64,000 nucleotides of DNA from Streptomyces sp. CB02923 (lineage in GTDB: Bacteria; Actinomycetota; Actinomycetes; Streptomycetales; Streptomycetaceae). Made by a program: the position numbers and the translations under genes. Below the pieces are notes generated by a model. That model saw nothing but the letters and a program-made list of their open reading frames with translations, ran no database searches and had not been told where the DNA came from. Position 1 is the stretch's first letter. Each line of letters begins with the position of its first letter. Below, one piece after another: positions 30,817 through 40,312 of this stretch. The stretch lies in contig NZ_LWKZ01000001.1 in assembly GCF_001905005.1 (NCBI RefSeq), positions 1,057,775 to 1,121,774 on the forward strand, given 5' to 3'.

Positions 30817-32487
30817 TCAGCGGACGGCCGGTACCCAGAACGTGTCGATGTCGGTCAGCACGTCGGCGCGGAAGCAGTACCGGGTGAGTTTCAGGCGTCC
30901 GCCGACGGCCTCGTCGCCGGTATACGGGAACATGCAGTCGGTGCCGCCCGGCCGGCGCGGCTCGTGGCCGGCGGCGGCCGCGCGGGCGAGGTCGTTGTCG
31001 TACAGGTACGCGGACTCGACGTCGTGCCGGTCCATGCCGACGTGGATGCTGTCCTGGGTGAGGGGCTCCGGGACCGGCCGGGAGCTCTCCACCAGACTCA
31101 GCCCGAACGCCAGCATCGTCCCCACCCCCACGAGTCCGAGGACGCCGGTCGCCAGGCCGGGCAGGTGGCGCAGGAAGCCGGGCAGCGCGCCGGACTGCCG
31201 GTGTTCTTCGGCGGTCAGGAAGGCCGTGGCGGTCTCCGGGCGCTCGGTGGACGCCGCGGGCGTGGTGGGCCGGGCGGGGACCGTCGCCTCGACCAGGAAG
31301 CCGCCGACGCCGGTCGGCCCGGTCCGCAGTTCGCCGCCGAGCAGGCCGACCCGCTCGCGCAGGCCGGTCAGCCCGCGGCCGGTGCCGAGCCCGGTGGTGG
31401 CTTCGGGGGATGCCGGGGGCGCGCCGTTGCGGACGGTGACCCGTACGCGGTCGTCGGTGTGTTCCACAGTCAGTTCGACGGCGGCGCCGGTCGCGTAGCG
31501 GTGGACGTTGGTCAGCGACTCGCGGACCACGCGGTGCACCGCGCGCCGTACCCGCGGCTCCAGCCCGTCCAGGTCGGTGCCCTGCCAGCGGACGGTGACG
31601 GTGATGCCCGCGGCGCGGGACTCCTCGGCCAGCGCGTCGATGTCCGCGCGGGTGCCGGTGGCGTCGGTGAGGGCCTCGGTGCCGGTGTCGCGGCCGAGCG
31701 GGCCGAGGACGCCGAGGACCGCGCGCAGTTCGTTCATGGCGTCCCGGGTGGCCGCGCGGACCTGCGCGGCCTCGTCCTTCAGCTCGGGTGCCTTGGTGGC
31801 CAGCGCCATCTCCAGGCCGCCGCTGTGCAGGGAGATCAGGCTGAGGCGGTGGCCCACCAGGTCGTGCATCTCGGCGGCTATCCGGGAGCGCTCCTCGACG
31901 CGGGACGCGCTGTCGATCAGCCGCCGGGCCTCCTCCGCCGCGGCGGCGCGTTCCCGCAGGGCGACCACCAGGCGGTCCTGCTGCCCGCGCGAGCTGCCGA
32001 CCAGGCCGGGGACGAGGATGCCGACGCCGCCGACGACGATGCCCTGGGCGAAGCCGTAGCGCCAGCTTCCGTACCCGGCGCAGACCGTGCCGACGATGGC
32101 GGTGAGCACGGGGATCACGGTGGCGGTGAAGAGGACGACGGTACGGCGGCGGGGGCCGTCGACGCGGCGGATCGCGTCGTAGGCGACGAGGGCGGTGAGC
32201 ATCCCGCAGATCGGCAGGGCGCCCGCGAACGCGGCGAGGACCAGCAGGCAGGTGACGGGGAAGCGCCTGCGGAACGGCAGCAGCGCCGCCGCCCCGGCGC
32301 ACAGGGCCAGTTTCACCTCGGTCGGCAGGAGCTCGAAATAGCCCATCGCGTACGGCCCCAGGGCGCCCAGGACGCCCAGGTAGCCGAAGGCCGTGCCGGT
32401 CTCCAGGAGGACGGCCAGGCGGCGCCGCTTGCGCCGTCGCGGCGGGGCGGCCTCGTACGGCCGGGGCGTCGGCGACGTGAAGGGCAT
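30817..32487 (-). CDS. Sensor histidine kinase (HisKA_3) with C-terminal extracytoplasmic domain
   Basis: 556 residues. A basic N-terminus and about five membrane helices (30-180) precede a coiled coil. The dimerisation box RSRIAAEMHDLVGHRLSLIS has phospho-accepting H208. The HATPase domain shows RVVRESLTNVHRYA and GTGRGLTGLRERVGLLGG. After the kinase core come an extra membrane helix (VLGLVGVGTMLAFGLSL) and about 90 residues beginning IHVGMDRHDVESAY, similar to the start of BamE/SmpA-like domains, with two Cys (DCMFPY, RYCFRAD). NarL-type kinases normally end after the HATPase domain, so this tail is unusual. The partner is probably the response regulator at 29060. Confidence 0.9.
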   Translation of the reverse strand: MPFTSPTPRPYEAAPPRRRKRRRLAVLLETGTAFGYLGVLGALGPYAMGYFELLPTEVKLALCAGAAALLPFRRRFPVTCLLVLAAFAGALPICGMLTALVAYDAIRRVDGPRRRTVVLFTATVIPVLTAIVGTVCAGYGSWRYGFAQGIVVGGVGILVPGLVGSSRGQQDRLVVALRERAAAAEEARRLIDSASRVEERSRIAAEMHDLVGHRLSLISLHSGGLEMALATKAPELKDEAAQVRAATRDAMNELRAVLGVLGPLGRDTGTEALTDATGTRADIDALAEESRAAGITVTVRWQGTDLDGLEPRVRRAVHRVVRESLTNVHRYATGAAVELTVEHTDDRVRVTVRNGAPPASPEATTGLGTGRGLTGLRERVGLLGGELRTGPTGVGGFLVEATVPARPTTPAASTERPETATAFLTAEEHRQSGALPGFLRHLPGLATGVLGLVGVGTMLAFGLSLVESSRPVPEPLTQDSIHVGMDRHDVESAYLYDNDLARAAAAGHEPRRPGGTDCMFPYTGDEAVGGRLKLTRYCFRADVLTDIDTFWVPAVR

Positions 32488-32540
32488 GCTCTCGATTATC
32501 CGTACGGCGGTGGCGGAATCGCTGGACCTTGAGAAGGAGG

Positions 32541-32584
32541 CGGGGCCGGGCGGGTCTGTCCGAAGACGGACCCGCCCGGCCCCG
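32541..32584 (-). terminator. Strong terminator after the betaine transport operon
   Basis: 16-base perfect arms CGGGGCCGGGCGGGTC and GACCCGCCCGGCCCCG with a 12-base loop, 16 bases downstream of the binding-protein stop codon. Confidence 0.88.
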
Positions 32585-32599
32585 GAGGGCTCCCCGCGG

Positions 32600-33586
32600 C
32601 TACTTCTCGGGCAGCCACTTCTTCCAGACCTCCGGGTGCTTCTCCACCCACCGCTTGCCCGCCTCGTCGGCGGACAGGCCGTCGGAGGCGATCATCTCGG
32701 AGACCTCGTTCTGGTTTTCCTTCGTCCAGTGGAAGTTCTTCAGGAACGCCGCGGCCTCGGAGCCGCCCTTGGCGAATTCGGTGTTGAAGAACTTCTGGAG
32801 TGGCGTCGTCGGATAGGCGCAGTCGACGGACGCGGGGTCCTTCGCGCCCTTTTCCGCGCAGGCGTCGGTGTATTCGGGGAGTTTGACCTCCACCATCGGC
32901 ACCTGGTTGAACAGCCACTGCGGCTCGTACCAGTACGTCAGGAACGGCTTCCGCTGCTTGGCGAACTGCTGGATCTGGGTGATCTGCGCCGCCTCGGAAC
33001 CCGCGAAGACGACCTCGTAGTCCAGCTTGAGGTTCTTCACCAGCGCCTTGTCGTTGGTGACGTAGGACGGCGAGCCGTCCATCAGCTGGCCCTTGCTGCC
33101 GCTCTCGGAGGTGCGGAGCTGGTCGGCGTACTTGTTGAGGTTCTTCCAGTCGGTCACGTCCGGGTGCTTGTCGGCCCAGTACTTGGGGACCCACCACCCG
33201 ATGTGGCCGGTGACGCCGTTGCCGCCGCCCGCCGTGATCGTCTTCTTGTCCTTGATGTAACGCTGCTCCTGGTCCGGGTGGCCCCAGTCCTCCAGGATGG
33301 CGTCCACCCGGCCCTGGCTGAGCGCGTCCCAGGCCGGGATCTCGTCCACCTGGACCGTGTCGACGTGGTAGTCCAGCTCGTGTTCGAGCAGGTACTTGGC
33401 CACCGCGACGTTGGCCTGCGCGCCGACCCAGGTCTGGGTGGACAGGGTCACGGACTTGGAGCCGCCCGGCGCCTGGAAGGGCGAGCCCTGCTTGGTCATG
33501 TCGGCCCTGCCGCAGCCGGAGAGGGCGAGCAGCGTCGCCCCCGCCAGCACTGCGGCACCGGCGACTCGTATACGGGTACGGGACAT
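32600..33586 (-). CDS. Glycine betaine ABC transporter, substrate-binding lipoprotein
   Basis: 328 residues. The signal peptide ends in ALSGC with lipid-modified C25. The OpuAC/ProX fold is indicated by VTLSTQTWVGAQANVAVAKY, VDAILEDWG and several Trp/Tyr that could form the quaternary-ammonium cage (TYWYEPQWLF, GWWVPKYW). It would capture glycine betaine or choline outside the membrane for the adjacent permease. It starts 2 bases after the permease stop and is the last gene of the operon. Confidence 0.93.
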   Translation of the reverse strand: MSRTRIRVAGAAVLAGATLLALSGCGRADMTKQGSPFQAPGGSKSVTLSTQTWVGAQANVAVAKYLLEHELDYHVDTVQVDEIPAWDALSQGRVDAILEDWGHPDQEQRYIKDKKTITAGGGNGVTGHIGWWVPKYWADKHPDVTDWKNLNKYADQLRTSESGSKGQLMDGSPSYVTNDKALVKNLKLDYEVVFAGSEAAQITQIQQFAKQRKPFLTYWYEPQWLFNQVPMVEVKLPEYTDACAEKGAKDPASVDCAYPTTPLQKFFNTEFAKGGSEAAAFLKNFHWTKENQNEVSEMIASDGLSADEAGKRWVEKHPEVWKKWLPEK

Positions 33587-33588
33587 GG

Positions 33589-35580
33589 TCAGGCTCCCTT
33601 CCCCGCGGTACGGCGCTGCGTCGGCTGGGTGACCCGGTCGAGCATCAGGCCGAGGCACACGATGGCCACACCCGCGACGAGGCCGAGGGCCAGGTCGCCG
33701 GTCGCCAGGCCGGTGACGACGTCGTAGCCGAGCGCGCCACCGCCCACCAGGCCGCCGATGATGACGACGGCGAGGACGAGGACGACGCCCTGGTTGACGG
33801 CCAGCAGCAGCGCGGGCCGGGCCAGCGGGAGCTGTACCTGCCGCAGGGTCTGCCAGCGGGTGGCGCCGAGCGAGCGGGCGGACTCCATCGCGGCCGGGTC
33901 GACCTGCCGCAGGCCCTGGGTGGTGATGCGGATGACCGCGGGCAGCGCGTACACGACGGCGGCGGCAGCGGCCGGGGCGCGGCCCACGGCGAACAGCGCG
34001 ACCACCGGGATCAGGTACACGAACTGCGGCATGGTCTGCATGACGTCCAGGACCGGGCGCAGGATCGCCTCCAGGCGCTTGCTGCCCGCCGCGAGGATGC
34101 CGACGGCGAAGCCCAGCACCAGGGTCACCACGAGGGCGGCGAGGACCTGGGACAGGGTGTTCATGGACGGCTTCCAGACGCCGAGGACGCCGATGGCGGC
34201 CATCGCGAGCGTCGCGGTCAGCGCGGTGCGCCAAGTGCCGATCAGCCAGGCCAGCGCGGCGACGATCAGCAGCGCGCCCCACCAGGGCAGCGCCGTCAGG
34301 CCGTCGCGCAGCGGGTCCAGGACCCAGGAGGTGAAGTGCGCGGCCCAGTCGGCGGTGCCGCCGACGACCGGGACCCCGGAGTAGAGGTGGTCGACCATCC
34401 ACTCCTTGAAGTCGTTGACCGGGCGGGCGATGGCCACCGTCCAGCCGGACGGCCAGACGGTCGAGCCCGCCAGCCGGCCCGCGACGGTCACCAGCGCGGT
34501 GAGGACGGCGATACCGGCCCAGGCGCGCCAGCCGCGGAGCAGCTTCGGGCCGCGGGTGGCCGGGTCGGCGCCCATCCGCTCACCGGCGGCGGCGGTCGTA
34601 CGGTCCATGACGATGGCCAGCAGCACGATCGGTACGGCGGCGGCGAGCGCGGCGCCGACGTCCACCGAGGCGAGCGCCTGGTACACGCGGTCACCGAGAC
34701 CGGCCGCGCCGATCATGGAGGCGATGACGGCCATGGACAGCGCCATCATGATCGTCTGGTTGAGGCCGAGCAGCAGTTCCTTGCGGGCCAGCGGCAGGCG
34801 GGCGGTCAGCAGCCGCTGCCGTCCGGTCGCGCCGAGGGAGGCGACGGCCTCCAGGACGCCCGGGTCGGCGCCGCGCAGGCCGAGCGCGGTCAGCCGGGCC
34901 ATCGGCGGAGCCGCGTAGACGACGGTGGCCAGCAGCGCGGCGGGCACGCCGATGCCGAAGACCAGCACGACGGGCAGCAGGTACGCGAAGGCCGGCAGCA
35001 CCTGCATGGTGTCCAGCACCGGCCGCAGGATCTTGAACAGCCGCTCCGAGAGGCCGCCCGCCAGTCCCAGCAGCGCGCCCACGACGACCGAGGCGATGAC
35101 CGCCACGATCATCAGGGCGAGGGTCTGCATGGTCGGCAGCCACATGTCCAGGACGCCGCTGACGGCGAAGGAGATCAGCGCGGTCGCGGCGATGCGGACG
35201 CCCGCGACGCGCCAGGCGACGAGGGTGACGCCCGCGGTGACGCCGGTCCAGCCGAGCATCAGGAGCAGCTGGTAGACGGCGCGTACGGAGATGACGACGC
35301 CGTTGCTGAGGTGGCCGAGGAAGTACACGAACAGCGGGTGGCTGTCGCGGTTGTCGATGATCCAGTCGCTGGTCCGGCCGAGCGGGCCGGTCAGGTCGAC
35401 GGTCAGGTCACCCGGCCAGGTGCCGCTGGACCACTTGGCGTGGGCGAGCGGGACGAGGACCGCCGCGGCGACGGCGAGCACGAGGATCTTGCGGAGGCCG
35501 CGGCTTCGCAGGGCGGCCTGGAGGGCGCCCTGCCGGTCGGGCGCCGCGGTGGTGTGTGCGGTGGGGGTGGCGGCCGTCAT
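33589..35580 (-). CDS. Glycine betaine ABC transporter, fused double permease
   Basis: 663 residues containing two ProW/OpuAB-type permease units in tandem, about residues 60-310 and 380-640. Each has an EAA-type loop before the cytoplasmic coupling helix (VLEAVASLGATGRQRLLTAR in the first, AMESARSLGATRWQTLRQVQ in the second). One polypeptide thus supplies both transmembrane halves. ATG at 35580 overlaps the stop of the small gene upstream (ATGA). Confidence 0.93.
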   Translation of the reverse strand: MTAATPTAHTTAAPDRQGALQAALRSRGLRKILVLAVAAAVLVPLAHAKWSSGTWPGDLTVDLTGPLGRTSDWIIDNRDSHPLFVYFLGHLSNGVVISVRAVYQLLLMLGWTGVTAGVTLVAWRVAGVRIAATALISFAVSGVLDMWLPTMQTLALMIVAVIASVVVGALLGLAGGLSERLFKILRPVLDTMQVLPAFAYLLPVVLVFGIGVPAALLATVVYAAPPMARLTALGLRGADPGVLEAVASLGATGRQRLLTARLPLARKELLLGLNQTIMMALSMAVIASMIGAAGLGDRVYQALASVDVGAALAAAVPIVLLAIVMDRTTAAAGERMGADPATRGPKLLRGWRAWAGIAVLTALVTVAGRLAGSTVWPSGWTVAIARPVNDFKEWMVDHLYSGVPVVGGTADWAAHFTSWVLDPLRDGLTALPWWGALLIVAALAWLIGTWRTALTATLAMAAIGVLGVWKPSMNTLSQVLAALVVTLVLGFAVGILAAGSKRLEAILRPVLDVMQTMPQFVYLIPVVALFAVGRAPAAAAAVVYALPAVIRITTQGLRQVDPAAMESARSLGATRWQTLRQVQLPLARPALLLAVNQGVVLVLAVVIIGGLVGGGALGYDVVTGLATGDLALGLVAGVAIVCLGLMLDRVTQPTQRRTAGKGA

Positions 35581-35831
35581 GCGCGCCCCCGCTTCACCGT
35601 GCCGGCCGGCGTGTGCATCGCCGCGGCGCGCTGGGCCTCGTGCCAGCGGTGCCGCACGGCGGCGCGGAGCCGGTCCGCCAGGGAGTGGGTGCCGGGGCTG
35701 CGCCGGGTACGGAACCGGGTCGGCGGATCGAAGGTCCGTACCTGGGCGGGGGCGACCCGCACGGGCCGCCGCGTCGGAGGCCAGCCGGCCGCCGCGAGGG
35801 CGGAGTCGGCGGTGCTGGTGTGCGCGGACAT
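35577..35831 (-). CDS. Conserved-context small protein in the betaine operon
   Basis: 84 residues, Arg/Ala/Pro-rich, without a membrane helix or known domain. A basic amphipathic stretch HSLADRLRAAVRHRWHEAQR lies at about 50-69. Its ATG overlaps the ATPase stop (TGATG) and its stop overlaps the permease start (ATGA). Such tight coupling on both sides is strong evidence that it is translated. It may be a transporter accessory or a coupling peptide; function is not recognised. Confidence 0.72.
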   Translation of the reverse strand: MSAHTSTADSALAAAGWPPTRRPVRVAPAQVRTFDPPTRFRTRRSPGTHSLADRLRAAVRHRWHEAQRAAAMHTPAGTVKRGRA

Positions 35832-36958
35832 CAGGCAGCCACCTCGTCGGCGTCTATCCGGGCGACGATGTTGAGCAGGCAGGCGCTGTCCACGACGCCC
35901 AGGCAGCGCTTGCCGTCCATCACGCGGGCGGCGCCGCCGGAGCGGGCGACGGCCTCGATGGCGTCGGCGACGAGGGTGTCCGGCGCGAGCGCGGCGCCGG
36001 TCTCCGACTCGCCGTCCTCGGCGGGGCGCATGGCGCGCCGTACGGTCAGCACCTGTTCGCGCGGTACGTCCTGGACGAAGTCGCGGACGTACGCGTCGGC
36101 CGGGGAGCCCACGATCTCCTCGGGCGTGCCGAGCTGAACGATTTTTCCGTCGCGCATCAGGGCGATCCGGTCGCCGACGCGCAGCGCCTCGGCGAGGTCG
36201 TGCGTGATGAAGACCATGGTGCGGCCCTCGTCCTCGTGCAGCCGGACGACCTCTTCCTGCATGTCCCGCCGGATCAGCGGGTCGAGCGCGCTGAACGGCT
36301 CGTCGAACAGCAGGACTTCGGGGTCGACGGCGAGCGCGCGGGCGAGCCCGACGCGCTGCTGCTGACCGCCGGACAGCTGCCCGGGGCGGCGGTTCTCCAG
36401 CCCCGCGAGGCCGACCTTCTCCACCATCTCGGCGGCGCGCTCGCGGCGTTCGGCGCGCGGCATGCCCTGGATCTCCAGGCCGTACGCCACGTTGTCGAGC
36501 ACCGAGCGGTGCGGCAGCAGGCCGAAGTGCTGGAAGACCATCGCGGCGCGGCGGCGGCGCAGTTCGCGCAGCTTGGTCCTGTCCATGGCGCGGACGTCCT
36601 CGCCGTCCATGTCCAGGCCGCCGCTGGTCGGCTCGATGAGCCGGGTCAGGCAGCGCACCAGGGTGGACTTGCCGGAGCCCGACAGGCCCATGACGACGAA
36701 GACCTCGCCCTTGTGGACGTCGAAGCTGACGTCGCGGACGGCGGCCGTGCAGCCGGTCCGCTCGCGCAGTTCCTGCGCGGACAGACCCGTCAGCTCGGCG
36801 TCCTCCGGAATGCGCTCGGCCTTCGGGCCGAAGACCTTCCACAGGTTGCGGACGGAGAAGACGACGTCCCGGGGGTCCCGGGGGTCCTGGGCCGGCGCGT
36901 TGTCGGCGGCCTCGCGGGGCTGGGGTATACCGGCTTCGGGGGCGGTGGCGGCCATCAC
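35831..36958 (-). CDS. Glycine betaine ABC transporter ATP-binding protein (ProV/OpuAA type)
   Basis: 375 residues. Walker A is GLSGSGKST, the Q-loop lies in [11 protein letters not shown], the signature is LSGGQQQR, and Walker B is [12 protein letters not shown], followed by HDLAEAL. The C-terminus carries a CBS-like region ([19 protein letters not shown], ending [12 protein letters not shown]), the usual ionic-strength sensor of osmoregulated betaine transporters. GTG at 36958 or ATG at 36955; both overlap the betA stop, with GGGAGG upstream. Confidence 0.94.
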   Translation of the reverse strand: MMAATAPEAGIPQPREAADNAPAQDPRDPRDVVFSVRNLWKVFGPKAERIPEDAELTGLSAQELRERTGCTAAVRDVSFDVHKGEVFVVMGLSGSGKSTLVRCLTRLIEPTSGGLDMDGEDVRAMDRTKLRELRRRRAAMVFQHFGLLPHRSVLDNVAYGLEIQGMPRAERRERAAEMVEKVGLAGLENRRPGQLSGGQQQRVGLARALAVDPEVLLFDEPFSALDPLIRRDMQEEVVRLHEDEGRTMVFITHDLAEALRVGDRIALMRDGKIVQLGTPEEIVGSPADAYVRDFVQDVPREQVLTVRRAMRPAEDGESETGAALAPDTLVADAIEAVARSGGAARVMDGKRCLGVVDSACLLNIVARIDADEVAA

Positions 36959-38496
36959 GCACCACCTCCCTGGGCCGGGGACGCAACCAGCAGCTCAGCT
37001 GCCTTCTCCCCCACCATCAGGACGCCGAGCATCGGGTTGACGGCGGGCATCGTCGGGAAGACCGACGCGTCGGCGATACGGATGCCGGACAGGCCGCGGA
37101 TCTTCAGCTCGGGGTCGACGACCGCCAGCTTGTCGTCCTTCGCGCCCATCTTGCAGGTGCCCGCCGGGTGGTAGACGGTGTGCGCGGCCTTGCGGACCAG
37201 CTCGCTGATCTCCGCGTCGTCGGTCACCTCCGGGCCGGGGAAGACCTCACGCTTGAGCCACTTCTTGAACGGCTCGGCCTCGGCGACCTTGCGGGCCAGC
37301 TTGATGCCGTCCACGAGGGTCTTGCCGTCGTAGTCGCCCTCGTCCTCGAAGTACTTGAAGTCCAGGGCGGGCTTGACCTCGGGGTCCTTGGACGTGAGGT
37401 AGAGGCGGCCGCGCGCCCGCGACTTGGGGATGTTCGGCGTCATCGACACGCCGTGCTCCGGGCGTTCGTAGCCGAGGCGCTCCGGGTTGTCGGTGAACGG
37501 GATCTGGTAGAAGTGGAACATCAGGTCCGGGCCCTTGTGGTCCGGGTCCCGCTTCACGAACAGGCCCGCGTCGGAGTCCATCGCGGAGTTCCCCGGGAGC
37601 GGCCCGTTGGTCTCCCAGACGATGACCGACTCCGGGTGGTCGATCAGGTTCTCGCCGACGCCCGGCAGGTCGGCCTTGCAGTCGATGCCCAGCGCTTCCA
37701 GGTCCTTCTTCGGCCCGATGCCCGAATGCATCAGCAGCCGCGGGGTGTCCACCGCGCCCGCGCACACCAGCACCTCGCGCGCGGCCTCGACGTAGACCTC
37801 CTCGCCGTCCTTGGTGCGGACGTGGACGCCCTTGGCGGTGGTGCCGTCCAGCTCCAGCTTCGTCGCCCAGGTCTCCAGCATCAGCGTGAGGTTGGGACGG
37901 TCACCCGCCTCCATGTGCGGGTGGAGGTAGGCGACGGAGGCGGAGGAGCGCTTGTTGTTCTCCGGGTGGTACGACAGGTCGAAGAACCCGACGCCCTCGT
38001 CGAACGGCTGGTCGTTGAAGCCGGCGACCTCGGGCACGCCGAGGGCGCTCTTGGTGGCCTCGATCCAGTCGGTGGCGATCTGGTTCTGGTCCTTCTTGGC
38101 CACCCGCACGATGTTGTTGCGGAGCTTGCCGAAGTAGGGGTCCATGGCCTTCGCGCCCCAGCCGGTGGCGCCCGCCGCCTCCCACTCGTCCCAGTCGGAC
38201 GGCAGCGGCTTGAAGGAGATCAGGGTGTTGTGCGACGAGCAGCCGCCCAGCACCTTGGCGCGGCTGTGCAGGATGTGCGAGTTGCCGCGGGGCTGTTCGG
38301 TGGTGGTGTACTCGTAGTCCAGCTCGCCGCCGAGCAGGCCGAGCCACTTGCGCAGCGTCAGCACGTCCTCGCGGTCGACGTCGGACGGGCCGCCCTCGAT
38401 GACGGCGACGCTGAGGTCCGGGTCCTCCGTGAGGCGGGAGGCGATCACCGATCCGGCGGTGCCACCGCCGACGATCACATAGTCGTACACGGGCAT
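36955..38496 (-). CDS. betA: GMC oxidoreductase, choline dehydrogenase/oxidase type
   Basis: 513 residues. FAD-binding [18 protein letters not shown] is at the N-terminus and the second GMC signature is [15 protein letters not shown]. The catalytic His lies in [15 protein letters not shown] and the Asn in [15 protein letters not shown]. It oxidises choline to betaine aldehyde; whether it is a dehydrogenase or an H2O2-forming oxidase cannot be told by eye. ATG at 38496 has AGAAGGAG upstream. It sits 58 bases after betB and directly before the betaine transporter, in one probable operon. Confidence 0.9.
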   Translation of the reverse strand: MPVYDYVIVGGGTAGSVIASRLTEDPDLSVAVIEGGPSDVDREDVLTLRKWLGLLGGELDYEYTTTEQPRGNSHILHSRAKVLGGCSSHNTLISFKPLPSDWDEWEAAGATGWGAKAMDPYFGKLRNNIVRVAKKDQNQIATDWIEATKSALGVPEVAGFNDQPFDEGVGFFDLSYHPENNKRSSASVAYLHPHMEAGDRPNLTLMLETWATKLELDGTTAKGVHVRTKDGEEVYVEAAREVLVCAGAVDTPRLLMHSGIGPKKDLEALGIDCKADLPGVGENLIDHPESVIVWETNGPLPGNSAMDSDAGLFVKRDPDHKGPDLMFHFYQIPFTDNPERLGYERPEHGVSMTPNIPKSRARGRLYLTSKDPEVKPALDFKYFEDEGDYDGKTLVDGIKLARKVAEAEPFKKWLKREVFPGPEVTDDAEISELVRKAAHTVYHPAGTCKMGAKDDKLAVVDPELKIRGLSGIRIADASVFPTMPAVNPMLGVLMVGEKAAELLVASPAQGGGA

Positions 38497-38554
38497 GAGG
38501 TGGTGCTCCTTCTGCAAAGTTCGTGCGAGCGTGGTGCGGTGAACAGACGGGGCC

Positions 38555-40063
38555 TCAGCCCGCGAACCAGCGAACCGGTTCCGGCCGGAGGTTCTCGTAA
38601 ACGTGCTTGCTCTCGCGGTACTCATCCAGACCCGCGGGGCCCAGTTCCCGGCCGATGCCGGACTTTCCGAAGCCGCCCCACTCGGCCTGCGGCAGGTACG
38701 GGTGGTAGTCGTTGATCCAGATGGTGCCGTGCCGCAGCCGGGCGGCGACCCGGCGCGCGCGGGCGGTGTCGGCCGACCACACCGCGCCGGCCAGGCCGTA
38801 TTCGGTGTCGTTGGCCAGCGCGACGGCCTCGTCCTCGGTCGTGAACGTCTCCACGGTCAGGATCGGGCCGAAGGTCTCCTCACGGATCACCTTCATGTCG
38901 CGGTGGCAGCCGTCCAGGATGGTCGGGCTGTAGAAGTAGCCGGTGGCCGGACGGACCTCGCTGGCCTCGGGGCGGCGTCCGCCGCACCGCAGCTGAGCGC
39001 CCTCCTGAAGGGCGGCTGCCACGTACGCCTCGACCTTGTCCAGCTGCTGCTGCGAGACGACCGGGCCGCACTCGACGCCCTCTTCGGTGCCGCGGCCCAG
39101 CTTGATCTTCTCGGCGCGGCGGGCGAGTTCGGCGACGAAACGGTCCCGCACCGACTCCTCGATGATCAGGCGGGCGCCGGCCGAGCAGACCTGGCCGCTG
39201 TGGATGAACGCGGCGTTCAGCGCCTGGTCGACGGCGGTGTCGAAGCCCTCCTCGGTGGCGCAGGAGTCGGCGAAGACCACGTTCGGGTTCTTGCCGCCCA
39301 GCTCCAGCGCGATCTTCTTGGCGCCCGCGACCGCCGCCGAACCGGCCTTCGTGCCGCTGACCAGGCCGCCGGTGAAGGAGAACAGGTCCACGTCCGGGTG
39401 CTCGGCCAGCCGCTGACCGACCGGCAGGCCCGCGCCGGTGACGATGTTGGCGACACCGGCCGGCAGTCCGGCCTCGGCGAGCAGCTTGACCAGGTGCACC
39501 GTCGAGAGCGGGGTGACCTCGCTGGGCTTGATGACGAAGGTGTTGCCCGCGGCGAGCGCCGGGGCGACCTTCCAACTCGCCTGGAGCAGCGGGTAGTTCC
39601 AGGGGGTGATCATCGCGCAGACGCCGACCGGCTCGTGCACGACGACGCTGTGCACGTCGGGGCTGCCCGCGTCCACGACCCGCCCGCCGCTCTCGTTGAT
39701 CACCAGGTCCGCGAAGTAGCGGAAGGCGTTGGTGACGTCGTCGACGTCGACCCGGCCCTCTTCGAGGGTCTTGCCGGTGTCCCGGCTCTCCATGAGGGCG
39801 ATGACCTCGCGGTCCCGCTGGAGCAGGTCGGCGACCCGCCGCAGCAGCGCGGCCCGTTCGGCGACGAGGGTACGGGGCCACTGGCCCGTCCCGCCGTCGA
39901 ACGCCCGGCGCGCGGCCTCGACCGCCGCGTCGGCATCCTCGGCGCCGCCCTCGGCGACGACTTCGAGCGTCTTCGCATCGGCGGGGTCCAGGATCTCCCG
40001 GGTGGCGCCGGATACGGCGGAGCGCCACACCCCGTCTACGTGAATCGTCTCGCTTGCCGACAC
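38555..40063 (-). CDS. betB: Betaine aldehyde dehydrogenase
   Basis: 502 residues, aldehyde dehydrogenase family. The oxyanion Asn lies in [10 protein letters not shown], the NAD loop is [13 protein letters not shown], the general base Glu is in LELGGKNPN, and the nucleophilic Cys in [11 protein letters not shown]. It converts betaine aldehyde to glycine betaine, completing the route begun by betA. GTG at 40063 has AAAGG upstream; the frame is open to 40180. It is first in the betaine operon. Confidence 0.92.
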   Translation of the reverse strand: MSASETIHVDGVWRSAVSGATREILDPADAKTLEVVAEGGAEDADAAVEAARRAFDGGTGQWPRTLVAERAALLRRVADLLQRDREVIALMESRDTGKTLEEGRVDVDDVTNAFRYFADLVINESGGRVVDAGSPDVHSVVVHEPVGVCAMITPWNYPLLQASWKVAPALAAGNTFVIKPSEVTPLSTVHLVKLLAEAGLPAGVANIVTGAGLPVGQRLAEHPDVDLFSFTGGLVSGTKAGSAAVAGAKKIALELGGKNPNVVFADSCATEEGFDTAVDQALNAAFIHSGQVCSAGARLIIEESVRDRFVAELARRAEKIKLGRGTEEGVECGPVVSQQQLDKVEAYVAAALQEGAQLRCGGRRPEASEVRPATGYFYSPTILDGCHRDMKVIREETFGPILTVETFTTEDEAVALANDTEYGLAGAVWSADTARARRVAARLRHGTIWINDYHPYLPQAEWGGFGKSGIGRELGPAGLDEYRESKHVYENLRPEPVRWFAG

Positions 40064-40312
40064 GTCTGTTCTGCCTTTCGACTTCCGGTTTGTTGCCACT
40101 GGTTCACACCAGCAACGAGGACCCCTCCCCGGAAGCCCTTTACCTATGCCGAAACGTCCACGGAAAGTGACCCGACTCACTCTTCCGGCCCCCGGAATGC
40201 AGGTTTGCCGGGTCCGATCCCGGTCAGTGGTCGGCCCTTACGGCCTACCGGCCAGGGCGGGCGAACGTCCGTTCGGCGGGACCTGGTGTCCCCACCGACG
40301 CTGCCCTTCTGC

